Of a DNA stretch of 64,000 nucleotides, positions 39,758 to 51,349 are shown piece by piece; the first letter of the stretch is position 1, and every line of letters begins with the position of its first letter. This stretch comes from Vigna angularis (taxonomy: Eukaryota; Streptophyta; Magnoliopsida; Fabales; Fabaceae). Position numbers and translations under genes: made by a program. The notes beneath the pieces are model-generated. The model worked only from the letters and a program-made list of their open reading frames with translations. It was not told the origin of the DNA and searched no databases. Location of the stretch: assembly GCF_016808095.1 (NCBI RefSeq), contig NC_068973.1:36202077-36266076 (forward strand). The letters run 5' to 3'.

Positions 39758-40026
39758 TGTTAGGATTTAATATTTGTTATGATTTAATATCTTGTTAGGA
39801 TTTAAAATCTTGCTTGTTATTATTTATGTTTGTTATTATTCTGTTGATATAGATGGTAGATTAGATAAAATTATAACTAATTTTGTTATAATCTTAATGT
39901 ATAAATATCTGTATCGGCATTATGCAAATATGGGATAATACACAAACTATTTTTGTTTCTCTATTTTTCTTTCTCTGCATTGCAATCTCAATACTTGGTT
40001 TGAATGATGATTCTCATTATTTAAGA
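39758..40026 (+). repeat. 3' LTR of the copia element
   Basis: Matches 36063-36331 over its full length and is followed by the target duplication TTTTG at 40027. Confidence 0.93.
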
Positions 40027-40031
40027 TTTTG

Positions 40032-41877
40032 TGGAACTGTAGGTGATACAAGTTTTATGATCTCTTAATGAAGTCAATTTTTGTATCAAAAAATGGTTGG
40101 TCTTTTTAGGATTTCAATTTTGCAAAAAGAGATATAGTTTATTGAATTTTTCTTTGAGGAGTAATAAATGGATATTCCCACGTGTGTTCTTGGCATTGTA
40201 CAAAATCATTTTCCAGGCTTGTTCAAGACACAAACAAAAGCAATGTAGAACCTTTTGTGCAAGAAGTTTCCAAAAGAACCTATGTCACTAACGAAATCAA
40301 ATAGAGAATCATTGCATTGGGCGCATTTCGATCTTGAGTGACATTAGATAGATATAAAAATAATGTTTCTCAATAATAACATAACATTGATGTGTTAAAT
40401 TTATAAGATACAAGAAAAGTTTGTTTTCAAATATTTAAACTTTTTTTTTATATTTTTTCCTTACGTTTTAAGTCAGGATAAATTTGAGTACTTTTTAATT
40501 GAGTTTTAATAAATTTTTATGGTCCATTAAGTATTTAATAAATTTAATCTTTTTAATTGAATCTTTGTTGTTAATTTTTTTTGTTAACTTAGTGATAGAG
40601 ATGTTAAGTAACTAATGTAAAGACTTAGAAAATAATGTTTTAGAAGTGACAACAATTTAAAAATAATGAAACTTGAATTATTTTAATATTAAAAGATTAT
40701 AAATGATTTTGTTATCAATGAGTTTTATTATTTTAAAATACATACTACCTCTATAAACCGCTTTTATAGAGTTCTCTGATTTCTTTCTAAGCGTTCTTCC
40801 TCTTCGCTCGTCTGATTGAAGAACTAAGACCATAGAATTTATCCTTGCAGCAATCTCTTCAATTTGGACCAATAGGTTTCTTCGTTCACGTAAGTGGAGT
40901 TCCAACACTTTTTCTTTGTCTTTTCCTGTTATATGTTGCATATGAGCTTTCTTTCACTTGCATGCATCTTTTTAGTCATCTATGAGTCTTTGTTGATAAA
41001 TAATTATAATCTTATGTCCTGATCTTGTTTGTATTGTTCATAGGTGTAAATAGGATATCATGTGAGATTAAAAGAGGTTTAAGATTCTTTTGAGCAAGTT
41101 CGCCTGTCTTCATTGTAATGGATGCTAATTGTCTTTGTTTTTAAGTTATAGGTATATCAAAAATTGTTGATAGATGATTTGTTCAATTTGGTTGTTTTTT
41201 ATGTTTTGCCTTGATTGAGTTTGTGTTGATTAAGGAACTTAGGATCTGATTCATTGAGTAAATGGGTATGTGTTTTGACATTTAAAAGTTGTTTCGACCA
41301 AGGTACTAAGAATGGAATACCAATTTGACAATTTGAATAGATTCCATTTGTCCCAAATCACAAAAATTGGTCTATTGTTTTCTGATGTAGCTTTGAGCAA
41401 TGACAAACTAGAGTTGAACGTCAGTTCATTGGAAAGGTCCAGGAGCGTTTTAACTCTAGACCGCTAAGCGCCAGTCTTGTAATGCTAAGTGCATAAAAAT
41501 GCGAATCTTTTAGCGTTGAGGGGTAACAGGGCACTGCTAAGCCCCATGTTTCACTGCAGGTCTAGAGCATTTTGTTCCAAGACACTAAGCAGCAGTAGGG
41601 TTTCGTTGAGTGTGAATTTTTGCAAGAAAAATGACTATGAGTGTCGAGACTGGTGCTAAGTACCACCATTTACAAAAGGTTTAACGTTGAGCGTTACAAC
41701 TACGGTTGAAACTCACCTTCTACGAGAAGCCAAACATTGGATGCCAGTTTTGAGTATCAGTGTACATGTTTGAAATTTCTTATCAATTTGCAGGTTTGGA
41801 ATTTCTTATTCCATGGTTATTTGATATATATTTATGCATGTGTAAAATTGAATATAGCTCGCAAGAAATGGCGACAT
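40032..41877. other. Intergenic DNA, partly repeat-like
   Basis: Mostly AT-rich. Between about 41440 and 41760 a less AT-rich stretch repeats words such as GCTAAG and TTGAGCG/TTGAGTG, suggestive of old repeat DNA that I cannot classify. The segment 41846-41883 is a near copy of 42053-42091 inside the adjacent duplicated unit. Confidence 0.4.
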
Positions 41878-44204
41878 AATTCTTTTGTTCTTTGAACTAA
41901 TCACAGGGCCTGAGCATCGAAGACGGAGAACGGGGAGCTTAGTCTCCACTATGATGCAAATAGGGATAAACAGCTAATTCAAAATGCAAGAAGGTGGGGG
42001 CATTATTTATAAATTTTAATGCCATGGATTTTCGTCCTTATCGAAAAGTCTAAAATTGAATATAGCTGGCAAGAAATGGCGACAAAATTCGTAGCAGGAA
42101 CTAGAAGAGCAAAAATATAATACTCAGGGATGTTACAGGAGGCAAGAAGAACAAAAATTCTATGTCACAGGAACTAGAGCAATATGGTGCAAGACAACAT
42201 GCACCGATAAACCTTCTTCACAGAAAAGCAGAGCAAAGGCTGTTTCTGTTTCCATTTCATAAGGGTGAATTGGGTGTTCAAAAGTGTATGGTCTGAAGTA
42301 TTTTACAAAGTGCCAAAAACTGATTGAAGCTACTTTATCAAAAGAACAAGGCAGAAAATATTCGCGGTGCAAGTGCTAAACCAGACAGATAGAGGGTAAT
42401 ATAAAAAAAGTGAGGATATAAGAACTGAGAGAAAGCCCGTGAGTGTTTATTTTGGTTTATATATTCTTATGTGACCCACACTCGATCAATCTCCTTTGGT
42501 GGTTGTTGAGCAGAGTTCACTTTATTACCCGATGAGCTGAAAAAATGGAGACACCAGCCCTCACAGAATTTGGACATCAAAAATATGAAAAGGATACGAT
42601 TTCTATTGTGTATTTGATGGCATTATGATCATACTCTCAATCCTGTTTTGAGAACAAATAAATTTACTGGTACCTTTGTACAGACATCACGTTGAAGTTT
42701 TCTTAAAAAGTTGAGATCATCTTTTTCTTTTCTATAAAAAGAACTTTACTCAAATTAAGGATAGCATTCTCATCAGGTTGGACTTAATTGATAAAGTTTT
42801 TCCTCTGTCCACCCAAACCCGTTAATGTTTTTTTCCTTGTTCAAACCAAACTTTTTTTATTTTGGTAAACGACTGCTGGGAACGCAGGAGAGTCATGCTA
42901 AGCCAACCCGAATAAGAAAAGGAGCACATTTTGTTTATCACAGATTACGTCAACATCAAACACTGAATTAGTCAAATATTTTATACCTAAACGCAACTTA
43001 CGCACAAACACATGGATTATTATAATTGAATTCGCTTTTGGGCTTATCTGTCGGTGACTATCAAGGTACGAAATCCTGTTGTGCAGCAACCAAAACCAAA
43101 CCAAAGCTAATGCCACCAACTTACGATTGACAATGGCAATGATCACTCACTTCGAGATAATCAGGCCCGTAACACTGAGTAGCTCAGTGAGTACCACTGA
43201 AATAAATTCATTGATAAGACATGTGGTTTTTTCCAAAAATGGTAAGTCAGCGTTAATGCTTACCTGCCTAGCAATTAATATACCTCTTCTGGGATAATGA
43301 ATGGGTATCTACTGGGCAAAAGTGATGACACGTGTTGGATACTGCCAAACCAAATAAAGAGGAGGGTAATTGGGTGTATTTATCCTAGTGTTTCAGCTGA
43401 TACACACTTTAATAAAACAACAAAACTCTGCTTTTGCTTTCTGCTGTAACTCGTCAATCCGTTAGAGAAAAACAATATAATGGAAATATTACTCTGCGTT
43501 TGTAACAAGCGATGCTACATGTAACAGTTTAGACAAGCAATCAGACAAACGCGGCGCAAAGTTGGGCAGATCACACTCTGCGTTGTGCAAAGGCAGACAA
43601 TACTGTAAATAAGTAAAGGTCTTTAACAGTTGGAACATTATTCACGGAAAAAGAAAAGCAGAAAAGCATGTAGCCTTTTCGAGTTTGTTCGACAGAAATA
43701 TCAGTGAAAACATGCCATTTTCCCAATCAAACAAGGACTGTTGCAATTGTCCTACTTGGAGGAATTAGATGGAATGGGGGCAAAGAGAGCGACAGAAAGC
43801 GGGGATAAGAACATAATCAAGCATTCAATATACAGATACCAACAACGACTGAGTGCAACATCAGGCGTCCATATCACACTAAGGCGTTTTGAACATCAAA
43901 ACCAATTTACAGAATATTAACGTCTTGAATCATTCCCCATAAATGAATTAAATTTCTATAACGATGGCCCAATCATAGTTGCATTAAAATATAACATCCT
44001 AGTATTTCCGACGACAGTGCATCTGACCTGGTCCCTGCCTTCGATGTGGGGCAAAAAAGAAGATCCAGTACCGCTACATGGAACGGAACCACACAAAACA
44101 AGGGAAACGACCATAATTGCAAGAGATCAAAAGTTACTTTTACAAACCCTCAACAGTGAACAACACATCCAACCGAACAGAGAAATCAATAAGGCAAAAG
44201 CCTG

Positions 44205-44330
44205 TTCTCATCAGAGTTAAACCACTTTCAGTTCCTCATCAGCTCACAGTTATGTAAGATAAATCCCAAATTCACAATAGCAGCAGAAGAAACATCATAT
44301 AACAGAAATGTACTGAGAATTAATAACCAT
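44205..44330. repeat. Cassette-flanking direct repeat, unit A left
   Basis: TTCTCATCAGAGTTAAACCA... to ...TTAATAACCAT matches 46536-46661 nearly base for base. The right member is continuous with the DNA just downstream of the translocator stop, so the left member is the displaced duplicate. Confidence 0.88.
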
Positions 44331-46535
44331 TTAAGGCAATAACTGTGTAAAGCAAGTCAGACTTCAAACTCTTAAAGGCGAGTTTAATAGTTGAGAATGG
44401 AGAGTAGAGAACGAGTGGCCGAGTCAACTCGGAAGAAATAGCCGTATTGTGGAGAAGATCCTAAGGTCACTTACTAAGGACTTCCAGAATATTGTGTGTG
44501 CAATTGAGGAGTCCAAGGACTTGACCATGCTCTCGAGCTTGCTGGTCTTTGGAGGCACACGAACAACTAGGAGAACATTGTTTGAGCCACTTGATCCTAA
44601 GGTCACTTACTAAGGACTTCCAGAATATTGTGTGTGCAATTGAGGAGTCCAAGGACTTAACCATGCTCTCGATTGAAGAGTTTGCTGGTCTTTGGAGGCA
44701 CACGAACAACGAGGAGAACATTGTTTGAGCCACTTGATCATGTACTTCAGGTAAAACTTGACTTGAAAGGAGGTGCTCGAAATACTCGAGGCCGAGGTGG
44801 TCCTGGAAGAAGAGGCCACGGATGAGAAGGTCGTGGCCAAAATAATGATGGAAGTGATTATGAAGACGACAAAGAGCAAACTGGTGTGGCCAAGGACAAA
44901 GTGATACAGAGGTGGTCGGTCAAGTAAGTCTGATGTTAAAGGCTATAAATCTAGCAAACATGGCCACTATGCGAATGAGTGTAGGTCGATCAAATGTTAA
45001 TGTTGTGGTATAGCAAAATATTGTCGGGATGAGAGAAAGAAGACAAATTTCCTTACTGAGGAAGTCAGTAAAGAAATTGGAATCCTCATGATGGCAAGAA
45101 GCCTGGATGATGAGCTGCCAAGCACAAGCTGGGTTGCCGAGCTTCAAGGCCAGGTCACCAGGCTGCAAGACCGAGCCGTCTACTTGTCGAGTAAGAGCAT
45201 GGAAATTGGTGACGGAAGCACAGAGGAGTATCTACATAGCTCGATAGAGAGCTTGGAGGAGTTGATGGAGAACTCAGACTACTTCATGGAAATCTCGAAT
45301 AGGCCTAGTGTGAACGAGTTGGAGCGGCGAGAGAGTGAGATTGATAATGCTAGAAATGATAAGCTCTAGGAAGAGATGAAAGAGACTACTGATAAATTGG
45401 TCAGCTTGCTTCCTGGTTGTACTAGAATCCTTGATGTCCGTGCTGGTGAGCCCATTCATTCCTAAGTTGTAATGAGTGACATGGAAATGGATGTTCCATT
45501 GGAAACAACTTTGTTTGACATGTATGCTAAGTGTGGAAAATTTGACAAGACCATTGTCGTTTTCTATTCAATGGATGGCAAGAATTTGCAGTCCTGCACT
45601 GTCATGATGACGGTTCTTGTTGATCATGGGAGATATAAAGATGTTATCTCTTTGTTTAACCATATAGAGGATATGTGGCTGCAACCGGATAGTTTGGTTT
45701 TTGCTGTGATTCTCTTGGCCTGCAGCCACTCTGGACAGGGAGAAGGTATTTTGATCGGATGGTGAGAATGTATGGCATAAAAACGAGTGTTGAACACTAT
45801 GGATGCAAGGTTGACTTGCTAGGAAGATCTGGCTTCATTCAAGAGGCATATGATATTATCAAGGGCCTACCTATGGAGCGGAATGGTGTTATATCGAGGA
45901 GTTTTCTGGCAGCTTGCAGGCATCACGGGTGGGTTCCTAGTTTGGATGCTGATCTTTTGTCTGAACTGGAGCATGAGTTGGGAGCTGCTGTCTTGATCCA
46001 GACCGTCCAATTCTTTCTGCTGATGACTAAGCTGATCAAATAGCTGAAGTTCTTAATCATTTTGGTCAAAGTGCAGATGGAAAGTTAAATGTTCTCATTT
46101 ATCCAAACAAAACTGGTGGAAATAGGTCCAGGCCGCAATGATTTCATTACTGATTTTTCTCTTATTGTTAGTCAAAATGCACGTGTTAATGTGCACCAGT
46201 GGGAGAAGGTTACACAAAGTATTAGGGATACAATAGTGTAAAATATCCTGAAAAAATGGAGACTTCCACATACAGATATGGTACGGAAGGCTATTATGCA
46301 TGAAGCGGGCCGTTTATATAAGAATTGGCGCATCAAGCTTCATGAGTATTACTTAAAGTTTGAAACAAAGGTCAAGAGCCAAGATGAAGAACAAGTCGGC
46401 CCGATTATTAGAAAAGTTGGTCAAGGTAAAACTGATGAACCCAATTGTTACTGTGGGTTTATGCAGTTGAAAAGTCTGGAAGAAAGAAAACAGAACATTT
46501 AAGTTTAAGGGGAGTTTTGTTAGAGCATTTTCAGT
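44331..46535 (+). pseudogene. Mosaic cassette A: gag, PPR, NDL and transposase pieces
   Basis: In order on the plus strand: damaged copia gag fragment (about 44390-45070) with a partial zinc knuckle; a coiled, Glu-rich stretch (45088-45369, STEEYLHSSIESLEELMENS) that I cannot identify; a PPR fragment (45472-45760, 45759-45950; MYAKCGKFDKTIVVF, VEHYGC.VDLLGRSGFIQEAY); a short NDR/NDL-like end (near 45990-46070); and a transposase-like piece (46278-46400, VRKAIMHEAGRLYKNWR...HEYYLKFE) resembling plant Ptta/En/Spm-annotated proteins. Frameshifts and stops break every part. The PPR portion lacks bases present in unit B near 45735. Confidence 0.75.
44457..44745. repeat. 136-bp internal tandem duplication, unit A only
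   Basis: GATCCTAAGGTCACTTACTA... starts at 44457 and again at 44593. The second copy has a ~12-bp insertion near GCTCTCGA. Unit B has a single copy (around 58189-58330). Confidence 0.88.
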
Positions 46536-46661
46536 TTCTCATCAGAGTTAAACCATTTTCAGATCCTCATCAGCTCGCGGTTATGCAAGATAAATCCCAA
46601 AATCACAGTAGCAGAAGAAGAAACATCACATAACAGAAATGTACTGAGAATTAATAACCAT
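46536..46661. repeat. Cassette-flanking direct repeat, unit A right
   Basis: Partner of 44205-44330, continuous with the translocator A 3'-flanking DNA that runs to 47066. Confidence 0.88.
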
Positions 46662-47066
46662 GTAAATTCCATAAATCGAGTTCCTACAACAACAGAGCAT
46701 AAAACTAAACCACCAAAAAAGCAAATGGGAGAAAAAAAAATTAATAATGATAAAAGGAAAAGAGACTCTGGCTCCAGTAACACGTAATTGTTCTCTACGC
46801 AAAACAAAAGCAGGAATCTCAAATCCAAACCTACTAATTAACTATCCACGGCCACCATTGGCAACTAGAAGAGGATGTATAAATAAACCCAAAAAAAAAA
46901 GCCGTACCGAACCGGTAATTAGGCCAGAGAGGACGATGCCATTGCCATATATTCGCTCAAATCGAAACCTCCTGGTTTTATTTTCCTCGTACCGACTTTT
47001 TTTCTCTGGAATCTGTGTAAACGAAACAGAAAATGAATTAATCAATTAATTAATTAATTAAAGCAA

Positions 47067-48116
47067 TTAATTCTGCTGGTCGTTTATCTTGCCCATTCCG
47101 TCGGCCTCTCTCTCCTCGAGCAGCCTCCCTTCCTCCTCATCGGCTTGGGCGGTCTTCTTCTGCGCCTCTTTGGCCTTCAGCGCCTGCAACTTGGAGTGGT
47201 TGTAATACGCCACGCCAAGGAACGCCAGCCCGTAACCGAACAAATTAATCGGCGTCACGGTGTCCTTGATAACCGACCACGAGAAGGCAATCAGGAGCCA
47301 GTCCTTCACCACGCCAGCGACGTTCATTGTCAGTGCCGAGGTCTTCCCGACGAGGAGAAAAACTGCGAGGTTGAGCGCGAAGGCACAGAAGGAGTTGGTC
47401 CCGAAGACCACGAAATCGAACTGAAAGGTGGAGGTGTCTCGGAGGACAGGGTACTCGACGAAGATCCAGGGGATGGAGAGGAAGACGAGGCAGCAGGGGG
47501 CGACGTAGTAGAGCGAGGTGATGGGGTTGAGTGAGATCCCCTTGGAGGTGAGGAGGATTTGGATCATGACGAGGCGCGTGGCCTCGAAGGCAACCGCGCC
47601 CAGTTGGAGGAGGACGCCCCAGGCGTCGAAATGCGCTTCCCCGTAAGCGGCGACGCCGACTCCGAGGGAGATGGAGAGCATGTTGAGCATGGTGTCATTT
47701 TTGTAGGACTCTTTGCGGAGGAGGACGCCGATGGAGTATACGGCGACGGGCATTAGAGCCTTCAACATCTGGATGAAGGAGACGGAGAGGTAGATGTAGG
47801 CGGAGTTGGAGAGCCAGAGGGAGAGGGAGTAGAGGGCTCCGATGGGGACGACGGAGGAGAGGTATACCTCGCGTGACATTGAGACTGGCTCGACGAGGCG
47901 GAAGACGCGGACGAGGAGGACGGCGAGGGTGGCGCAGAAGGACATGTGGATCATGGTGAGGGAAATGGGGAATGGCCAGTTGTACATCTTCTTGTCGAGG
48001 ATGTACTTGTTGTAGACGATTACAGTGAAGCTGAGGAAGATCCATATGGCAACGTAGGTGTACGATAGCACGATCTTCTTCACAACGCCATCGCTCAGAG
48101 ATCCACCTTTTCCCAT
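47067..48116 (-). CDS. Sugar-phosphate/phosphate translocator, copy A
   Basis: Intronless, 349 aa, on the minus strand. I start at 48116 ([20 protein letters not shown]) because the family begins there; the ATG 12 bases upstream adds only MCRK. It matches the Arabidopsis group of probable sugar phosphate/phosphate translocators AT4G32390, AT5G25400, AT2G25520 and AT5G11230. Ten or so hydrophobic spans cover residues 15-310. The TPT-family blocks [20 protein letters not shown] (111-130) and [20 protein letters not shown] are intact. The Lys/Glu-rich tail (about 310-349) is cytosolic in type. Family role: drug/metabolite-superfamily exchange carriers of Golgi or other endomembranes; the substrate of this subgroup is not known to me. 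Copy A differs from copy B at V71, H162 and I344. Confidence 0.95.
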   Translation of the reverse strand: MGKGGSLSDGVVKKIVLSYTYVAIWIFLSFTVIVYNKYILDKKMYNWPFPISLTMIHMSFCATLAVLLVRVFRLVEPVSMSREVYLSSVVPIGALYSLSLWLSNSAYIYLSVSFIQMLKALMPVAVYSIGVLLRKESYKNDTMLNMLSISLGVGVAAYGEAHFDAWGVLLQLGAVAFEATRLVMIQILLTSKGISLNPITSLYYVAPCCLVFLSIPWIFVEYPVLRDTSTFQFDFVVFGTNSFCAFALNLAVFLLVGKTSALTMNVAGVVKDWLLIAFSWSVIKDTVTPINLFGYGLAFLGVAYYNHSKLQALKAKEAQKKTAQADEEEGRLLEEREADGMGKINDQQN

Positions 48117-48362
48117 CTTTCTACACACCCAGACTCAAACACAATGAATCACAGAGAGAAGAGATGTGGGATGCACTGCCTCTGCCACACACCACTTTCT
48201 TCACACTTACTTTTTATGCCCTCCCACCCTCAAATAAATAAATCACATTATTATTTTTTTATCTTAATTTTTTCTTTTTTTTCTCTTTTCTTTTCCAAAA
48301 TTAATAACCTTTTATTTCTTTCATTTCTCAATATGGGAAATCTCTATCATCAAATTAAATTC
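48117..48362 (-). promoter_or_regulatory. Translocator A leader and proximal promoter
   Basis: CTTTCTTCACACTT...CCCTCCCACCCTCAAATAAA lies upstream of the gene on the plus-strand text. The same segment recurs before copy B (61675-61915) and a third time at 62748-62905, so it marks the repeated unit. No single TATA box is certain. Confidence 0.5.
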
Positions 48363-48879
48363 GTGATATATTGAGAATAAAATTTTGACAACTTTTTCTC
48401 AATTCATGTTTAATTGAGTTATTGGTCCATTCGAAATTCCTTTTTAAATGCAACAAAAAACTTAGAATTGGAGATAAATTGAGTTATTGACAATGGAAAA
48501 GCGGTTTAGATTTGATTTGCTTCTTTCTATTATTTCTTTGTGGTGTGTCTGGATTGCTTATTTTTTGGTGATGCAATCTTTATCGATGACACTTTTTTTC
48601 TTTCGTTTATCATCTTTGTTGTCAAAAAATTGTCGTCCTTTGTTTCAATGGTCTTTTTTGCCAATAGGTTTTTTTCATTTTCTTTTTTGTTGTGGGTTGT
48701 GAAATGAAGAAATCCAGTGAATATGGTTATGGGAGCAAGGTATCGTTCTTGGAAAGCCAATTTTTCCTTCACCCTTCCCCATTTATCCTTTCCTCCTTTC
48801 CTTTTCAGTTTTTCCTTTTTCCATTGTCATAACTTAATAGGGTAATTTTTAATGCAGGTGTATGTGTGACATTCATTCA

Positions 48880-49160
48880 AAATAAAGTTAGTTGGTGTTT
48901 TAAATTTAAGATTGACTCTAGAACATCGGTGTTTTATTCAAAGCACCCCATTTGATTGGTTTTTAGAGTTGCATGAAAATGTTAAGATTGGTAGGAGTCT
49001 GTTAAATGAGTTATGTGTTAGATGGATTGACCAGAGGGATGAGTTTTGTTTTGGAGAGAAAGTTATTGAATTTAAGGAAATGGATGTATGCTCAGAGCTA
49101 GGGTTGAGTTTAGCTGAAGAAAAAATTAATTCAAATGGGATTGGTGTACATACTTAATAT
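48880..49160 (+). pseudogene. Plant MULE-associated (Ulp1/DUF1985-like) fragment
   Basis: Frame 48912-49157 and adjacent bases read LHENVKIGRSLLNELCVRW...FCFGEKVIEFKEMDVCSELGLSL. This resembles the helical region of the large plant families attached to Ulp1-type proteases carried by Mutator-like elements. It is short, without the protease, and ends at a stop. A more decayed copy sits at about 62290-62540. The assignment is by motif memory only. Confidence 0.45.
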
Positions 49161-49440
49161 AGGAATATATCAATCTTATATATATATATATATTTGTTGG
49201 AAGAACATGCAAATTTTCCTTTAGCACATTTTTGTACCTTATACATTTTGTCAGGGATATGTGAGGTTTTGCTTCCTAATCATAACGGAACAATATTTTT
49301 CATTCTTTTTAAGATTGTTGATGACTTAAGGTGTGTAGATCAGTATAATTGGGAAATTTAGGTTATCACTATTTGTTGTGTAGTTTATGTAATGCTTCAA
49401 TAGCATTCAAGAATGGAAAAACTGCAACCTACATGCATAT

Positions 49441-49574
49441 TGTTGGATGTGTTTACATGTTGCAAATAAATCATGTATATTTATTGAAATGTAAATTATC
49501 TATGTTATTGTTGGATGTGTTTACATGTTGCAAATAAATCATGTATATTTATTGAAATGTAAATTATCTATGTT
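49441..49574. repeat. 67-bp tandem duplication
   Basis: TTGTTGGATGTGTTTACATG... at 49441 repeats at 49508 with almost no differences over 67 bp, so it is recent. Confidence 0.92.
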
Positions 49575-51349
49575 GTGGAGTGGTATGTGAGTTAGTTTTC
49601 GGTTTTTGACATTTTTCAAGTATAGTTTTACGATCATTTTATGAGTTATCACTCTTGCGTAAGTACATTTCCAAGGGTGTTGCATTGAATTAATATAAAT
49701 GCGGTTGAGAATTTCATCAAACATGTTATGAAAAATGTTGCGGTGTGTACTTGGTTATTTGAGATTTTTGTGTTATATGTATTGTCACTTAGGAATGTAT
49801 GGATCTTTAGAATGGAATTTTTTCTCAGGTGATAGATGATTTTGGTGTGTCGAGAGAAGAACTTTGTCATGCAGTTGTCAAAGAAGTAGTTGAAAAGAGT
49901 GGTGAGGAATTCAACGATTAAAAAAGAACACATAATATCACACATAAAGAAGTTCTTATACGTGTTTTAGAGGAATAAGATTTGGTAATTGAAGAACTTG
50001 AAGCTTCAGTTTATGTTTTAGAAAAGTTGATTGAAGACAAGAATAAAGATGATGGTGGTGAAAAGGTCAAAAGGTGTTGGTGGAAGTGTTGTTCCTCATG
50101 TATTTCAATCATTAGACATGTAGTTTGGTCTAGTTCAAGGCGAGGGAGGCATTGACCAAAGCAATATTGATGGAAAATACCCTAGCCATGGTCAAGCATC
50201 TACAAGAAGAGTTGAAGTCATCTATGAAAATGGTCTAAACTCTACCTTTTGAAGCCATCATGGAGCATAGCTTGGAGTAATATAGGTTTAAATTAAGTCA
50301 TGTATTTTGGCCAAGTAGTGTAAGCTTGTTTAAGGCTTGTATTAAGACCTAATTTAGTATAGGATTTTTCCTTAAGGCTAGACATTCAAACCATGTGAAA
50401 ATTATGTATCATGTGTCATGCTTCCATTGGAAAGGATTTAGCTTTAGTAGTGACCACATGACACTTTAAGAATGGAGAAGATTATGTTTTGTGAGTAGTC
50501 ACATGTCCTCTCATCATTAGATAGGATTTGTGGACACTTATCCACATCTTAGAATGCCTTATTTTCAGCCAATGAGTGCAAAGGTGGGAGATCATGCTTT
50601 TAGGGCTTTTAGGAGACACCCTTGCCTATATATAGAGGTGTCTCCTCTCTTGTAATCATCTTGGAAGTTTATTAATGTTATGTTGCCCAAATTTGGCCAT
50701 ACATTTCCTAGATCAAGACTAGAGCAATCTTAGAGGCCCTTATAGTCACCTTCCTCCTTGAGTTGGCCTTCGGAGCCACCAAACACTAGAGATTGTGAGC
50801 TTCTACACCATCCACACCTTAGCTCATCATCCTTTGACGATTTACCACCACTTTTTCGCACCATCCATCCAAGGAAACACCCATCCAAGGAAACACCCCT
50901 TCATGGACATCTCCTAGCTTTGGCCCAACCTAGCCAAGGAGGTTGCTATCAAATATGTATAAACGAAGGAAACATACGTCACAAGAGTCGTGCGCTAAAA
51001 ACTTCCTATGATGGATATGGTCCCAAGCAACAATGATATATGTATTAAATGCTTTCTTTTTCTATGAAGTTAACTAGACAAAATTCATATCGTTGTAAAT
51101 TTCACTAAATGAACATTCATTACAATAATTATTGTCAATGGTAATATATATGGACATATTTCCATTCAACATTGTTATTGATGTAGTTTTCAAATTGTTT
51201 GAGTAAAAACTTAGTATCCAATAATGATGATTGTCGTCATTGGTGTCTCAAATGTTTTGAGTAAAAACTTAGTGTCCAATGTGATTTGAAGTGATGATTG
51301 TCATCATTAATGTATGTTATATGTATCCAGGACATCCAATTAAGTTATT
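49575..51349. other. Spacer DNA with an LTR-like segment
   Basis: 49575-50280 is AT-rich without recognisable genes. About 50280-50760 looks like a retrotransposon LTR: a CCTATATATAGAGG box at 50622-50636 followed by CTCTTGTAATCATCTTGG. No partner LTR was found. The 92-codon frame at 50758-51036 contains a small duplication (CCATCCAAGGAAACACCC twice) and no domain. Confidence 0.4.

Larger units (their letters stand above)
36063..40026 (+). mobile_element. Ty1/copia LTR retrotransposon, complete but coding-dead
   Basis: It has 269-bp LTRs at 36063-36331 and 39758-40026, about 12 mismatches by eye (roughly 4-5%). TGGTATCAGAGC directly after the left LTR is an initiator-Met-tRNA primer-binding site, and a GAGGGGAGC polypurine tract precedes the right LTR. 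The 5-bp target duplication TTTTG lies at 36058-36062 and 40027-40031. Domain order gag zinc knuckles, integrase, reverse transcriptase, RNase H is the copia order. LTR ends are TG...AAA/AGA rather than TG...CA. Confidence 0.95.
41878..49362. repeat. Segmental duplication, unit A
   Basis: Aligns in direct orientation with 55510-62743. Similarity is high (differences few per 100 bp by eye) from the left border to about 48240, including non-coding DNA. It is clearly lower from 48240 to 49362, where blocks such as ATATTTTTCATTCTTTTTAA still align. The unit contains the mosaic cassette and translocator copy A. 42000-44200 has no gene that I recognise. Confidence 0.93.

Noticed and set aside
42160..42372. 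Minus-strand 70-codon frame and its unit B equivalent at 55674-55922
   Set aside because: The two copies have different lengths and frame breaks despite recent duplication, so no sign of coding constraint.
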